Assembly (NCBI RefSeq): GCF_026248685.1
Contig: NZ_CP111036.1
Span: 2,583,752-2,647,751 of the forward strand
Direction of reading: 5' to 3'
DNA: 64,000 nt
Origin: Haladaptatus caseinilyticus
GTDB taxonomy: Archaea > Halobacteriota > Halobacteria > Halobacteriales > Haladaptataceae
Positions 1 through 7,722 of this stretch are shown here, piece after piece (the stretch's first letter is position 1; the number at the start of each line of letters is the position of its first letter). A program made the position numbers and the translations under genes. The notes under the pieces are model-generated. The model had not been told where the DNA came from, searched no databases, and saw only the letters and a program-made list of their open reading frames with translations.

Positions 1-167
1 TGTTCTTCGACGGTGGTTCCGTCGGGGATCGATAGTTCATCCAGTGGGTCGGAGCGAAGCGGCACACATTCTACCAGCGAGTCCCGCGTAATAAATCCTC
101 CCGAGAACGTCTGACGCTCGTCTGCCGAAATCACTGAAGCGTTTTTGCGACCGCTTCGATTCCACAT
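1..167 (-). CDS. Unknown protein, N-terminal part only (runs off the window)
   Basis: On the minus strand an ATG at 167 opens a frame with no stop to the window edge, giving 55 codons (starts MWNRSGRKNASV). The codons have the G/C third positions of the neighbouring genes, and an AT-rich stretch just upstream (about 170-190) can serve as promoter, so I take it as a real truncated gene. I do not recognise the family from this piece. It is divergent from the DUF5800 gene at 210, so the two share a roughly 40-base promoter region. Confidence 0.55.
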   Translation of the reverse strand, partial: MWNRSGRKNASVISADERQTFSGGFITRDSLVECVPLRSDPLDELSIPDGTTVEE

Positions 168-209
168 CGTTTTGTAGCTTTTTTATTTGCCGCGAGCAAA
201 CGATGGGGT

Positions 210-407
210 ATGACTTCACTTTCATTCGACGACGAGGGTGTCGATGTAGTTCACGAGGGGACGGAGTTCCGGATGTCGAAAGACCTCATCGAGGAGGCGA
301 CCCAGAAGTCCTACTTCGACGTAACCGACCACGAGGTGCTTCGCCTCGTGGAAAAAAACCCAGCGCTCGGCGGACAGGCGCGACGAATCGGCGACATCAT
401 CCGATAG
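210..407 (+). CDS. DUF5800 family small haloarchaeal protein
   Basis: A 65-residue acidic soluble protein with no signal peptide or membrane segment. Its sequence (for example FDDEGVDVVHEGTEFRMSKD and the end RRIGDIIR) matches my memory of the haloarchaeal DUF5800 family, whose function is unknown. The ATG at 210 follows an AT-rich tract (about 170-190, TTTTTTATTTG), consistent with a nearly leaderless transcript. An overlapping frame starting at 203 has poor haloarchaeal character and was discarded. Confidence 0.85.
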   Translation: MTSLSFDDEGVDVVHEGTEFRMSKDLIEEATQKSYFDVTDHEVLRLVEKNPALGGQARRIGDIIR

Positions 408-466
408 CACATTCGGAACGGAGTCCCATCCGATAGGATTTAGGTAATCCCGCCGAAGGGTCGAAC

Positions 467-598
467 ATGAACCTTCCAGCCGACTTCGACCACCCCGCGT
501 GGCTGACCGCGGCGAGCACGATCGCATCCTATTTGCTTATTCTCGTCGTTATGACCGTTCTGCTGTTTGGGGTTCCGTACCTGATCTTCAGCGCGTAG
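467..598 (+). CDS. 43-residue single-span membrane protein
   Basis: A short ORF (MNLPADFDHPAWL...) with a polar start of about 15 residues and one hydrophobic stretch at residues 17-41, ending FSA. The hydrophobic pattern and codon usage look like a genuine haloarchaeal membrane micro-protein rather than chance. It sits between the DUF5800 gene and the convergent pan gene. I cannot assign a function. Confidence 0.6.
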   Translation: MNLPADFDHPAWLTAASTIASYLLILVVMTVLLFGVPYLIFSA

Positions 599-769
599 GA
601 TGCCGGAGTTCATCTCGCTGGCGTAGCTTCTTTGCGTCGTTGTGATTGCCGATGAGTGACCGCCCCCGGTTCGAGTTTCACCGAGCGGTTACTGTCGTCA
701 CGATACTAACCGCTTTCGGAGATGCGAAAATCGAAAGACGAAAACCGAAAGGACCGACTGTGGAATACC

Positions 770-1984
770 TCAGGCGAACGTCTTCGAGACTTCGTCGTCC
801 TCGTCTTCCTCTTCGATCTTGCTTTTGGCGTCGAGGAAGTCCTGCATCTTGATTTCGGTACGGTCGTCACGGATGGCGAACATCCCGGCTTCAGTACAGA
901 TCGCCTTGATGTCGGCACCGCTTGCGTCGCCCGTCTCGACGGCGAGTCGCTCGTAGTTCACGTCGTCGGCGACGTTCATGTTGCGAGTGTGGATGCGGAA
1001 GATCTGTTCGCGACCCTCGTCGTTCGGGTTCGGCACTTCGATGAGGCGGTCGAAACGACCGGGACGGAGGATGGCACGGTCGAGCATGTCGAAGCGGTTG
1101 GTCGCCGCGATGATGCGGATCTCGCCGCGTTCCTCGAACCCGTCCATCTCCGAGAGCAGTTGCATCATCGTCCGCTGCACCTCGGCGTCGCCCGACGTTT
1201 TCGAGTCGGTGCGCTTCGACGCGATGGCATCGATTTCGTCGATGAAGATGACTGCTGGCTCGTGATCACGGGCGACCTGGAAGAGGTCGCGGACGAGTTT
1301 GGCACCCTCACCGATGAACTTGTGGACGAGTTCCGATCCGGCCATCTTGATGAACGTGGCATCGGTCTGGTTGGCGACTGCCTTCGCCAGCATCGTCTTC
1401 CCGGTTCCAGGTGGCCCGTAGAGCAGGACGCCGGATGGCGGTTCGATACCCACGTCTTCGAACATGCCGGGGTTCTCCAGCGGCATCTCGACGGTCTCGC
1501 GGACCTCGTTCATCTGTTCTTTCAGTCCACCGATATCCTCGTAGGTCACTTCCGGACTCTTGGTGACCTGCATCACGCGAGCGCGAACGTCCGTTTCGTC
1601 GTCTAGCGTCTTAACGATAGAAAGAGAGTTGTTGACTGCGACACGGGAGTCGGGTTCGAGTTCGGCGTGCATCTCGTCAGTCACTTCGGTAACGGCTTCC
1701 TGATTGTTACCGTGCTGTTTGATGATCACGCCCTCCTCCGTAACCTCCTGGACCGTGGCGACGAACAGTGGCGATTGTTTCAGCTTCTTGTTCTCGTGCG
1801 TGAGTCGTTCGAGCTTTTGCTGATACTTGTTGTTCTCCGCGTTCGCGTCGAGGAGTTTGTCCCGCATCTCCTCGTTCTGGGATTCGAGGACTTCGAGGCG
1901 TTCTTGGAGCGCCTCTATTTTCTCCTGTCTGGACGTACTCTCCTCGTCGTAGGGGAGATCTACGTCATCCACAGTATCGGTCAT
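770..1984 (-). CDS. pan: Proteasome-activating nucleotidase (PAN)
   Basis: A 404-residue AAA+ ATPase, the archaeal regulatory particle that unfolds substrates and feeds them to the 20S proteasome in the cytosol. Residues about 18-70 are a heptad-rich coiled coil and 70-145 the OB-fold ring. The AAA domain has Walker A GPPGTGKT at 190-197, Walker B VIFIDEID at 245-252, sensor-1 ATNR at 294-297 and arginine fingers in RPGRFDR at 307-313. The last three residues are T-F-A, so the C-terminal HbYX gate-opening motif is weak: Phe is in the aromatic position but Thr is in the hydrophobic one. Haloarchaea usually carry two PAN paralogues; I cannot tell which this is. It is transcribed alone from a TTAA-type box at 2006-2015. 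Confidence 0.97.
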   Translation of the reverse strand: MTDTVDDVDLPYDEESTSRQEKIEALQERLEVLESQNEEMRDKLLDANAENNKYQQKLERLTHENKKLKQSPLFVATVQEVTEEGVIIKQHGNNQEAVTEVTDEMHAELEPDSRVAVNNSLSIVKTLDDETDVRARVMQVTKSPEVTYEDIGGLKEQMNEVRETVEMPLENPGMFEDVGIEPPSGVLLYGPPGTGKTMLAKAVANQTDATFIKMAGSELVHKFIGEGAKLVRDLFQVARDHEPAVIFIDEIDAIASKRTDSKTSGDAEVQRTMMQLLSEMDGFEERGEIRIIAATNRFDMLDRAILRPGRFDRLIEVPNPNDEGREQIFRIHTRNMNVADDVNYERLAVETGDASGADIKAICTEAGMFAIRDDRTEIKMQDFLDAKSKIEEEDEDDEVSKTFA

Positions 1985-2005
1985 CAGTTCCGGGTAAGTG
2001 CCTGT

Positions 2006-2015
2006 CTCTTAAGAG
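2006..2015 (-). promoter_or_regulatory. TATA-like box of pan within a 10-bp palindrome
   Basis: CTCTTAAGAG lies 22-31 bases before the pan ATG at 1984. Its TTAA core is at the right distance for a haloarchaeal TATA box driving a nearly leaderless transcript. The perfect palindrome may be coincidental. Confidence 0.45.
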
Positions 2016-2072
2016 GCTTCGGGTGACAGACCTTTTCGAGGTGTTTTGCTGCCCATCAGGATAATTCCTGAA

Positions 2073-2104
2073 GGTAATAAACTAGAAAGGGAAATATTAT
2101 TACC
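2073..2104. promoter_or_regulatory. Inverted repeat GGTAATAA / TTATTACC, candidate operator
   Basis: Perfect 8-base arms GGTAATAA (2073-2080) and TTATTACC (2097-2104) are separated by 16 bases. They lie in the divergent pan/HTH intergenic region, ending 22 bases before the HTH gene start. The half-sites are about 24 bases apart centre to centre, a little over two helical turns, which suits a dimeric winged-helix protein. The adjacent HTH gene is the obvious candidate binder, which would make it autoregulatory. Confidence 0.4.
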
Positions 2105-2126
2105 CTGTATTCGGAATAGGTGATTG

Positions 2127-2402
2127 ATGAGTGTGCCAGAGCTATCCCAGTCGAACAATAGTCGGTTACAGGACGCGGATTCGACCGAGGTCGTCCGTGA
2201 CCTTCCACCGAGTGCAAAGCTAGTCGCAAAAGTATTGGAATACAACGAGACGATGTCCCAGAGTGACCTCGCGGACGAAACGCTCCTTCCGCCGCGTACC
2301 GTCCGCTATGCGCTGAACCGTCTCGAAGAAGAAGACCTCGTGGACTCGCGGTTTTCGTTCTCGGACGCCCGAAAACGCCTCTACTCCCTCGACGTCGAAT
2401 AG
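2127..2402 (+). CDS. Small winged helix-turn-helix (MarR/TrmB-like) regulator
   Basis: A 91-residue protein made almost entirely of one wHTH domain. The N-terminal tail is polar; the recognition region PPRTVRYALNRLEEEDLV (about 57-74) and wing RFSFSDARKRLYSL follow. Such stand-alone wHTH proteins, highly conserved in haloarchaea, are annotated as MarR-family or HTH domain proteins without a known target. ATG 2127 is preferred over the in-frame TTG three bases upstream. It is divergent from pan, and the inverted repeat at 2073-2104 lies in its promoter. Confidence 0.85.
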   Translation: MSVPELSQSNNSRLQDADSTEVVRDLPPSAKLVAKVLEYNETMSQSDLADETLLPPRTVRYALNRLEEEDLVDSRFSFSDARKRLYSLDVE

Positions 2403-2551
2403 ACCGAACGTTTTTATCTGAATACGCGGCCAATGGCGGCCATGTCTTCGGAACCCCTGCTTGTCATCTCCACCATCCATCCCTCGTTCTCACGACCGCG
2501 TCGTGTCGCTCACGGAAATCATTTAACAGCAGGCGGCCAACGAACAAATCA

Positions 2552-3937
2552 ATGACACGGGTGATTCACACGGGCGACACCCACATCGGGTATCGTCAGT
2601 ACCATTCGCCCGAACGACGGAACGATTTCCTCTCCGCGTTCGACCGCGTCGTGGACGACGCAATCGAAGACGACTTCGACGCCGTCATCCACGCTGGCGA
2701 TTTGTTTCACGACCGCCGACCTGGACTCTCCGACCTCCACGGAACGATTTCCGTTCTTCGGAAACTCGACCGTGCAGGGATACCGTTTCTCGCTATCGTC
2801 GGAAACCACGAGAGTACCCGCGGCGAGCAGTGGCTCGACCTCCTCGAAACCCTCGGGTTGGCGACCCGACTGGGTGCGAAACCGGTCTCAGTCGGCGACA
2901 CAGCGTTTTACGGCTTGGACCACGTTCCCGAATCGAAGCGGGACGACCTCGAATACGAGTTCGAGCCCCACGAGCGGGACCATGCAGCGCTCGTCGCGCA
3001 CGGACTGTTCACCCCGTTTGACTTCGGAAACTGGGACGCTGACGTCGTGCTTACCGAATCGTCGATATCGTTCGACGCGATGTTACTCGGCGATAACCAC
3101 AAACCGGGAAAAGAGCGCGTCGAGGGGACGTGGGTCACGTACTGTGGTTCGACCGAGCGCGCGAGCGCGAGCGAGCGCGACGACCGTGGGTACAACATCG
3201 TCACGTTCGACGAGGACGTGGCGATTACTCGTCGGGGAATCGAAACCCGAGACTTCGAATTCATCTCGGTCGAGCTCGACCGAGAGGAGGGTATCGACCG
3301 CGTCCGCGAAGTCGTCCGGGAGTACGATCTCGACGATTCGGTCGCGCTGATTTCCATCGACGGTGACGGCGGAGACGTCACTCATGCGCGCGTCGAGGAG
3401 TTCGCATTGGACGAAGGGGCACTCGTCGCACGAGTCAACGACCGACGTGAAATCGAGTCGGAGGACAGTGACCATTCGGTTTCGTTCGCCGACCCGGACG
3501 ACGCCGTCAGAAAACGGGTTCGTGGAATGGGTCTCAGCGAGACGGCCCACGACGTAGACGAAATCGTTCGAGCGAGCAAAGTTGCGGACTCGAACGTTCG
3601 GAGCGCAGTCGAAGAACACGTCATCGACCGTATCTCGGAGGGGATCGAAGCGTTCGAACCCGCTTCCGAGGAGGGGGATGCGGACGAAGGAACCGACGAA
3701 ACGACTGACGTAAGCGCCAACGGACAAATGAAGCCCGAAAAAGAAACAGGCGACTCCGCAGAAGCATCCGATGCATCGGACCCCACCGATACGGCCGGTG
3801 AAACGGCGGATGCAGAGGCGGACACGGCTGCGACGGCGGACGCCGGAGATTCCACCGACAGCACCGACAGCACCGACACCTCGGATTCAGCGGGCACGGC
3901 TATCGATGACCAAGTCTCGATGGAGGATTACCTGTGA
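2552..3937 (+). CDS. mre11: DNA double-strand break repair nuclease Mre11
   Basis: A 461-residue calcineurin-like phosphoesterase, the nuclease subunit of the Mre11-Rad50 end-processing complex. Metal-site motifs are GDTH (8-11), GDLFHDRR (49-56), GNHE (84-87), and later VAHG and GDNHKPG. Residues beyond about 370 form a low-complexity acidic Thr/Ser/Asp/Ala tail with repeats of DST, ending VSMEDYL; such tails are common in haloarchaea and the end probably contacts Rad50. The stop overlaps the rad50 GTG start by four bases (GTGA), so the pair is translationally coupled. Confidence 0.96.
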   Translation: MTRVIHTGDTHIGYRQYHSPERRNDFLSAFDRVVDDAIEDDFDAVIHAGDLFHDRRPGLSDLHGTISVLRKLDRAGIPFLAIVGNHESTRGEQWLDLLETLGLATRLGAKPVSVGDTAFYGLDHVPESKRDDLEYEFEPHERDHAALVAHGLFTPFDFGNWDADVVLTESSISFDAMLLGDNHKPGKERVEGTWVTYCGSTERASASERDDRGYNIVTFDEDVAITRRGIETRDFEFISVELDREEGIDRVREVVREYDLDDSVALISIDGDGGDVTHARVEEFALDEGALVARVNDRREIESEDSDHSVSFADPDDAVRKRVRGMGLSETAHDVDEIVRASKVADSNVRSAVEEHVIDRISEGIEAFEPASEEGDADEGTDETTDVSANGQMKPEKETGDSAEASDASDPTDTAGETADAEADTAATADAGDSTDSTDSTDTSDSAGTAIDDQVSMEDYL

Positions 3938-6600
3938 GGTTCGACCGAATTCGGCTCTCGAATTTCAAATGCTACGAAGACGCGGACTTGCATCTCGACA
4001 CGGGTGTCACCGTCATCCACGGTCTCAACGGGAGCGGCAAATCGTCATTGCTCGAAGCGTGCTTCTTTGCCCTCTACGGTGCGCGAGCACTCGACCGAAC
4101 GTTGGAAGATATCGTCACCATCGGCGCGGAGGACGCCGAAGTCGAACTGTGGTTCGAACACGCAGGCGGCAACTACCATATCCATCGTCGAATTCGAGCG
4201 ACTGGGGATTCGGCCCAGACCGCAAAGTGCGTCCTCGAAACCCCCGAGGGCAGTTTCGACGGTGCACGGGACGTTCGTAACCACATCACCTCGCTGTTTC
4301 GCATGGATGCGGAGGCGTTCGTCAACTGTGCGTACGTCCGTCAGGGCGAAGTGAACAAACTCATCAACGCGACACCGACCCAGCGGCAGGACATGATAGA
4401 CGACCTCCTCCAATTAGGAAAGCTGGAGGTGTATCGGGAACGGGCTAGCGATGCCCGCCTCGGCGTCAAAAGCGTTCTCGACGACCGCCGTGGTAGTCTC
4501 TCCGAACTCGAATCACAAATCGAAACGAAGGAGGAAAAGGATCTCCACGGATCGCTGAACGACCTCGAATCGAATCGGAAGGAGACGGAAGCCGATATCG
4601 AACGGTACGAGAAACAGCGCGACAACGCTCAACAGACCCTCGATGACGCGAAAAACGTGCTCGAAACGTACGATGAAAAGCGTGACGAGCTATCGTCACT
4701 CGAGGACGATATCGAAACGCTGCAGACGGAGATCACGGAAACCGAACAGGAACGAGAAACCGTCCGAGGCCAGGCAAGCGAGATACGGGAGCGAATCACG
4801 GAGTTGGAATCGGACGTCGATGCCGCGCTCGACGAGACGGAACTCGATACGGCGACGGAAGATGCCATCGACGCACGAATCGCCGAACTGGATGCGAAAG
4901 ACGAGGAGGTAAGCGAGGAGCTGGAAGACGCCCGGATGAAAGCCCAGATGTTCGACAATCAGGCGTCGAATCTCGCCGAACGCGCGGACGAACTCGAAAA
5001 ACGAGCGCAGGAAAAACGAAGTCGGGCCGAACACCTCACCACGGAAGTCGAGAGTGCGACTACAGAACTCGAAAACCGCCGCGAGAAACTAACCGAACTG
5101 GATACCGAAATCGAATCACAGCGCGAAACGTTCGAGGACTCGCCGGTCGAATTCGGGGAAGCAGACGACCATCTCGAGTCGCTTCGAGTGGAACTAGCCG
5201 ATTGTCGGGAGGATGTAACTGAGTGCCGAACGAAACTCCGAACCGCGAAGGAACAGGTCGAGGAAGCGGAAGAGCTGCTTTCGGCGGGGAAATGTCCGGA
5301 GTGCGGACAGTCGGTCGAAGAATCGCCGCACGTCGATACGATAACCGAAGACCGTAAACGGGTGACGGAACTCGAATCCCAACTCGATGAACTCCGCGAA
5401 AGACGGACGGAACTCGAATCGAAAATCGAGACCGTCGAATCGCTCGTCGCCGCGGAAAACCGCGTCCACGAACTCGAAAACAACCAACAAAACGTCGAAC
5501 AGTTGATCGACAGCCGTGAGACAGCGATCGAGGAGAAACGAGAACAGGTCGAAACCCTCCGCGAGGATGCCGAGGAGCTACTCTCCGACGCGGAAAGTCG
5601 AACGGAGGATGCGGCGGAACTCGAATCGAAGGCTGAAACGCACCGTGACACCGTCGAAGAGCTCGAACGGGAGGAGGAGGTGATTGTCGAGTCGCGCGAA
5701 CAAATCGAGCGAATCCGATCGCTGCGTGGGGAAATCGAGGATTTGGAAGGGGAACTCGAGAGTTTCAGCGAGAAGCGAACTCACCTCGAAGCGTTGAACG
5801 ACCAACGGCGAAGACGTCTCGCCGAAAAGCGGTCGCGGCACGCGGACCTAGCGGAGACGTACGACCAATCCCGTGTCGAAGAGGCACGCGAGAACAAGAA
5901 AAAGGCAGAAACGTATCTCGAAAAAGTGGAAGCGGAGTTGACTACCCTTCGTGAACGACGTGATGATCTCATCGACCGAATCGGCGGCGTCCGTGGCGAA
6001 ATCGAGGCACTCGAAAACCTACGTGACCGGCGTGACGCCGTCGAATCGCGCGTGTCCGCGCTTGAATCGCTGTACGATGAATCGGCCGACCTACAGGCGA
6101 TGTACGGCGATCTGCGTGCGGAACTCCGCCAGCGAAACGTCGAAAGCTTGGAACGAATGCTGAACGAAGTATTCGACCTCGTTTATCAGAACGATTCGTA
6201 CTCGCGCATCGCCCTCGATGGCGAATACCGCCTGACGATCTATCAGAAAGACGGTGAACCCCTCGATCCCGAACAGCTATCCGGCGGCGAGCGAGCGTTG
6301 TTCAACCTCAGCCTGCGATGTGCTATCTATCGACTCCTCGCGGAGGGCATCGAAGGAAACGCACCGATGCCGCCCCTGATACTGGACGAACCTACGGTGT
6401 TCCTCGATTCCGGTCACGTTTCACAGCTCGTTACACTCGTGGATTCGATGCGCGAACTGGGCGTCGAACAGATAATCGTCGTCAGCCACGACGAGGAGTT
6501 GGTCGGTGCCGCGGACGACCTCGTACAGGTAGAAAAGGATTCGACGACGAACCGGTCGCACGTCGAACACGGCGATTCACTGGTCGAACTTTTGGGATAG
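3934..6600 (+). CDS. rad50: DNA double-strand break repair ATPase Rad50
   Basis: An 888-residue SMC-like ATPase. Walker A GLNGSGKS is at residues 30-37. Two long antiparallel coiled coils (about 180-445 and 470-745) flank the zinc hook CPEC at 454-457. The ABC signature LSGGE is near 783 and Walker B LILDEPT near 815. It tethers DNA ends and controls Mre11 nuclease activity. The start is a GTG overlapping the mre11 stop. Its last 24 bases overlap the 3' end of the convergent gene at 6577-7011. Confidence 0.96.
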   Translation: MRFDRIRLSNFKCYEDADLHLDTGVTVIHGLNGSGKSSLLEACFFALYGARALDRTLEDIVTIGAEDAEVELWFEHAGGNYHIHRRIRATGDSAQTAKCVLETPEGSFDGARDVRNHITSLFRMDAEAFVNCAYVRQGEVNKLINATPTQRQDMIDDLLQLGKLEVYRERASDARLGVKSVLDDRRGSLSELESQIETKEEKDLHGSLNDLESNRKETEADIERYEKQRDNAQQTLDDAKNVLETYDEKRDELSSLEDDIETLQTEITETEQERETVRGQASEIRERITELESDVDAALDETELDTATEDAIDARIAELDAKDEEVSEELEDARMKAQMFDNQASNLAERADELEKRAQEKRSRAEHLTTEVESATTELENRREKLTELDTEIESQRETFEDSPVEFGEADDHLESLRVELADCREDVTECRTKLRTAKEQVEEAEELLSAGKCPECGQSVEESPHVDTITEDRKRVTELESQLDELRERRTELESKIETVESLVAAENRVHELENNQQNVEQLIDSRETAIEEKREQVETLREDAEELLSDAESRTEDAAELESKAETHRDTVEELEREEEVIVESREQIERIRSLRGEIEDLEGELESFSEKRTHLEALNDQRRRRLAEKRSRHADLAETYDQSRVEEARENKKKAETYLEKVEAELTTLRERRDDLIDRIGGVRGEIEALENLRDRRDAVESRVSALESLYDESADLQAMYGDLRAELRQRNVESLERMLNEVFDLVYQNDSYSRIALDGEYRLTIYQKDGEPLDPEQLSGGERALFNLSLRCAIYRLLAEGIEGNAPMPPLILDEPTVFLDSGHVSQLVTLVDSMRELGVEQIIVVSHDEELVGAADDLVQVEKDSTTNRSHVEHGDSLVELLG

Positions 6601-7011
6601 GTGTTCGAGCCCTTCGATCGCTGTGTCGGTCAATTCGTACCCGCGTTCACCAGCTACGCGACACTCGCGAACGAGCCCGGCGGCACGAAATTCGGCAAGG
6701 AGACCGTGGAAATCGCTCTCGCAGAGAGCATACGATGTGAGGAGTTCCCGAACGGGCACCGCCCCTCGGCTTTCGAGTTCGAGCAACAACCCGATCGACC
6801 GCTCGCTGTGGACTGCGGTAAGGATTCGACGAGTCGGCGATGGCACCCTGCGAGCGGCTGTTTCCAGCGGTGACTCACCCTCCACCGACGTGAGTCGCTC
6901 GTTTTCGAGGTATGTCTCGTCCCCCGTTTGCGGGTCCCGGACGAGGCTCGATTCGCCGGATCGTTTGACGAGAAGGTATCGGCGACCCGATTCGTCGCGA
7001 ACGGTTTGCAT
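6577..7011 (-). CDS. Haloarchaeal conserved protein with winged-helix-like C-terminus
   Basis: A 144-residue soluble protein. The first 55 residues are rich in beta-type sequence ([17 protein letters not shown]). Residues 60-140 look like a w[22 protein letters not shown], then a recognition-like stretch and [15 protein letters not shown] at the end. I recall such proteins as a DUF7346-type haloarchaeal family without known function. The gene is convergent with rad50 and overlaps its 3' end by 24 bases, a configuration that could give antisense effects. Confidence 0.8.
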   Translation of the reverse strand: MQTVRDESGRRYLLVKRSGESSLVRDPQTGDETYLENERLTSVEGESPLETAARRVPSPTRRILTAVHSERSIGLLLELESRGAVPVRELLTSYALCESDFHGLLAEFRAAGLVRECRVAGERGYELTDTAIEGLEHLSQKFDQ

Positions 7012-7035
7012 ACTATAACTAGTTGTTTCGGTCGG

Positions 7036-7371
7036 TTAGTCCTTCTGGAACGATCGATAGCGACTGTAACCGCGTGTGAACGCTATGATACCGATGGCGA
7101 TGAGGAGACCGCCAAACGTCCATCGCCGTTCGAACCCGACGAGCATGAGTCCGAGACAGAAGGTGAACAGGGCGATGTTGAACAGGATGACCTGTGCCCA
7201 GAACTCCTTTTGTATCTCCGGGTCCGCATCCCCGTCGATGGGTTTCGGCGCTGCTGGTGGATTCGTCTCGAATCGGTCGGATGGGTCACGAACTTTCGGA
7301 GCCATATCCGGCTCGTCGATATATCCCGGGTCGTCCGACCCGTCGTCGTCGTGACCGAATTTATCGAACAC
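7036..7371 (-). CDS. Small two-span membrane protein (DUF7322-like)
   Basis: A 111-residue protein with an acidic, Pro-rich N-terminal half (about 1-58) and two hydrophobic helices at about 60-78 and 85-102, followed by a basic end (RGYSRYRSFQKD). Start is a GTG at 7371. The layout is typical of a conserved haloarchaeal family of unknown function; the DUF7322 name is from memory. It lies 24 bases upstream of the 6577-7011 gene on the same strand, so the two may be co-transcribed. Confidence 0.75.
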   Translation of the reverse strand: MFDKFGHDDDGSDDPGYIDEPDMAPKVRDPSDRFETNPPAAPKPIDGDADPEIQKEFWAQVILFNIALFTFCLGLMLVGFERRWTFGGLLIAIGIIAFTRGYSRYRSFQKD

Positions 7372-7429
7372 CAGCCAGATGTATTGCGCGTAAAAAGAAA
7401 AACGTTCGGAGTCGGAGTGATTCGCCGAT

Positions 7430-7615
7430 TCAGACCTGTTTCTTCAATGTGACCGCACTCGACGACTTGAGCCAACCGAGCGGATTTTCGGCGTCATAAA
7501 ATACGACACCGTCCTCCGTCTCATAGGCTTCGATCGAACTCATCGGCTCATCGGGAGCCGGTAGCTCGGTTTCTGCGCGGTCCAGCGTTCCGTCATCAGT
7601 TGCACGGTCAGACAT
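7430..7615 (-). CDS. DUF7331 family small protein
   Basis: A 61-residue acidic protein whose C-terminal half reads YETEDGVVFYDAENPLGW, then a short LKSSSAVTL strand. That signature is the haloarchaeal DUF7331 family, function unknown. A 44-residue relative is encoded at 54935-55069. The gene is divergent from polB, with the inverted repeat 7632-7650 between them. Confidence 0.8.
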   Translation of the reverse strand: MSDRATDDGTLDRAETELPAPDEPMSSIEAYETEDGVVFYDAENPLGWLKSSSAVTLKKQV

Positions 7616-7631
7616 TGGCTTGACCTCAGCC

Positions 7632-7650
7632 TATGCTATGCGTTAGCATA
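7632..7650. promoter_or_regulatory. Inverted repeat TATGCTA / TAGCATA
   Basis: Perfect 7-base arms (7632-7638 and 7644-7650) with a 5-base spacer, 17-35 bases upstream of the DUF7331 start and 73 bases upstream of the polB start. The position overlaps the expected promoter of the DUF7331 gene. It may be a repressor site; no binder can be named. Confidence 0.35.
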
Positions 7651-7722
7651 TTAAGTCTCTTTCCCTTCAGGCACTGTTTCAAACGGGAGGGTTTTTACCG
7701 GGAAGCGCCAAAAACAACCGAC

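Noticed and set aside
722..1606. Long plus-strand open frame opposite pan
   Set aside because: It mirrors the pan gene on the other strand; GC-rich haloarchaeal genes produce long antisense frames. pan has complete AAA+ motifs.
3150..3180. GCGAGCGCGAGCGAGCGCGA run inside mre11
   Set aside because: It encodes the ordinary peptide RASASERD in frame; the repetition is local codon bias and not a mobile or CRISPR-like repeat.
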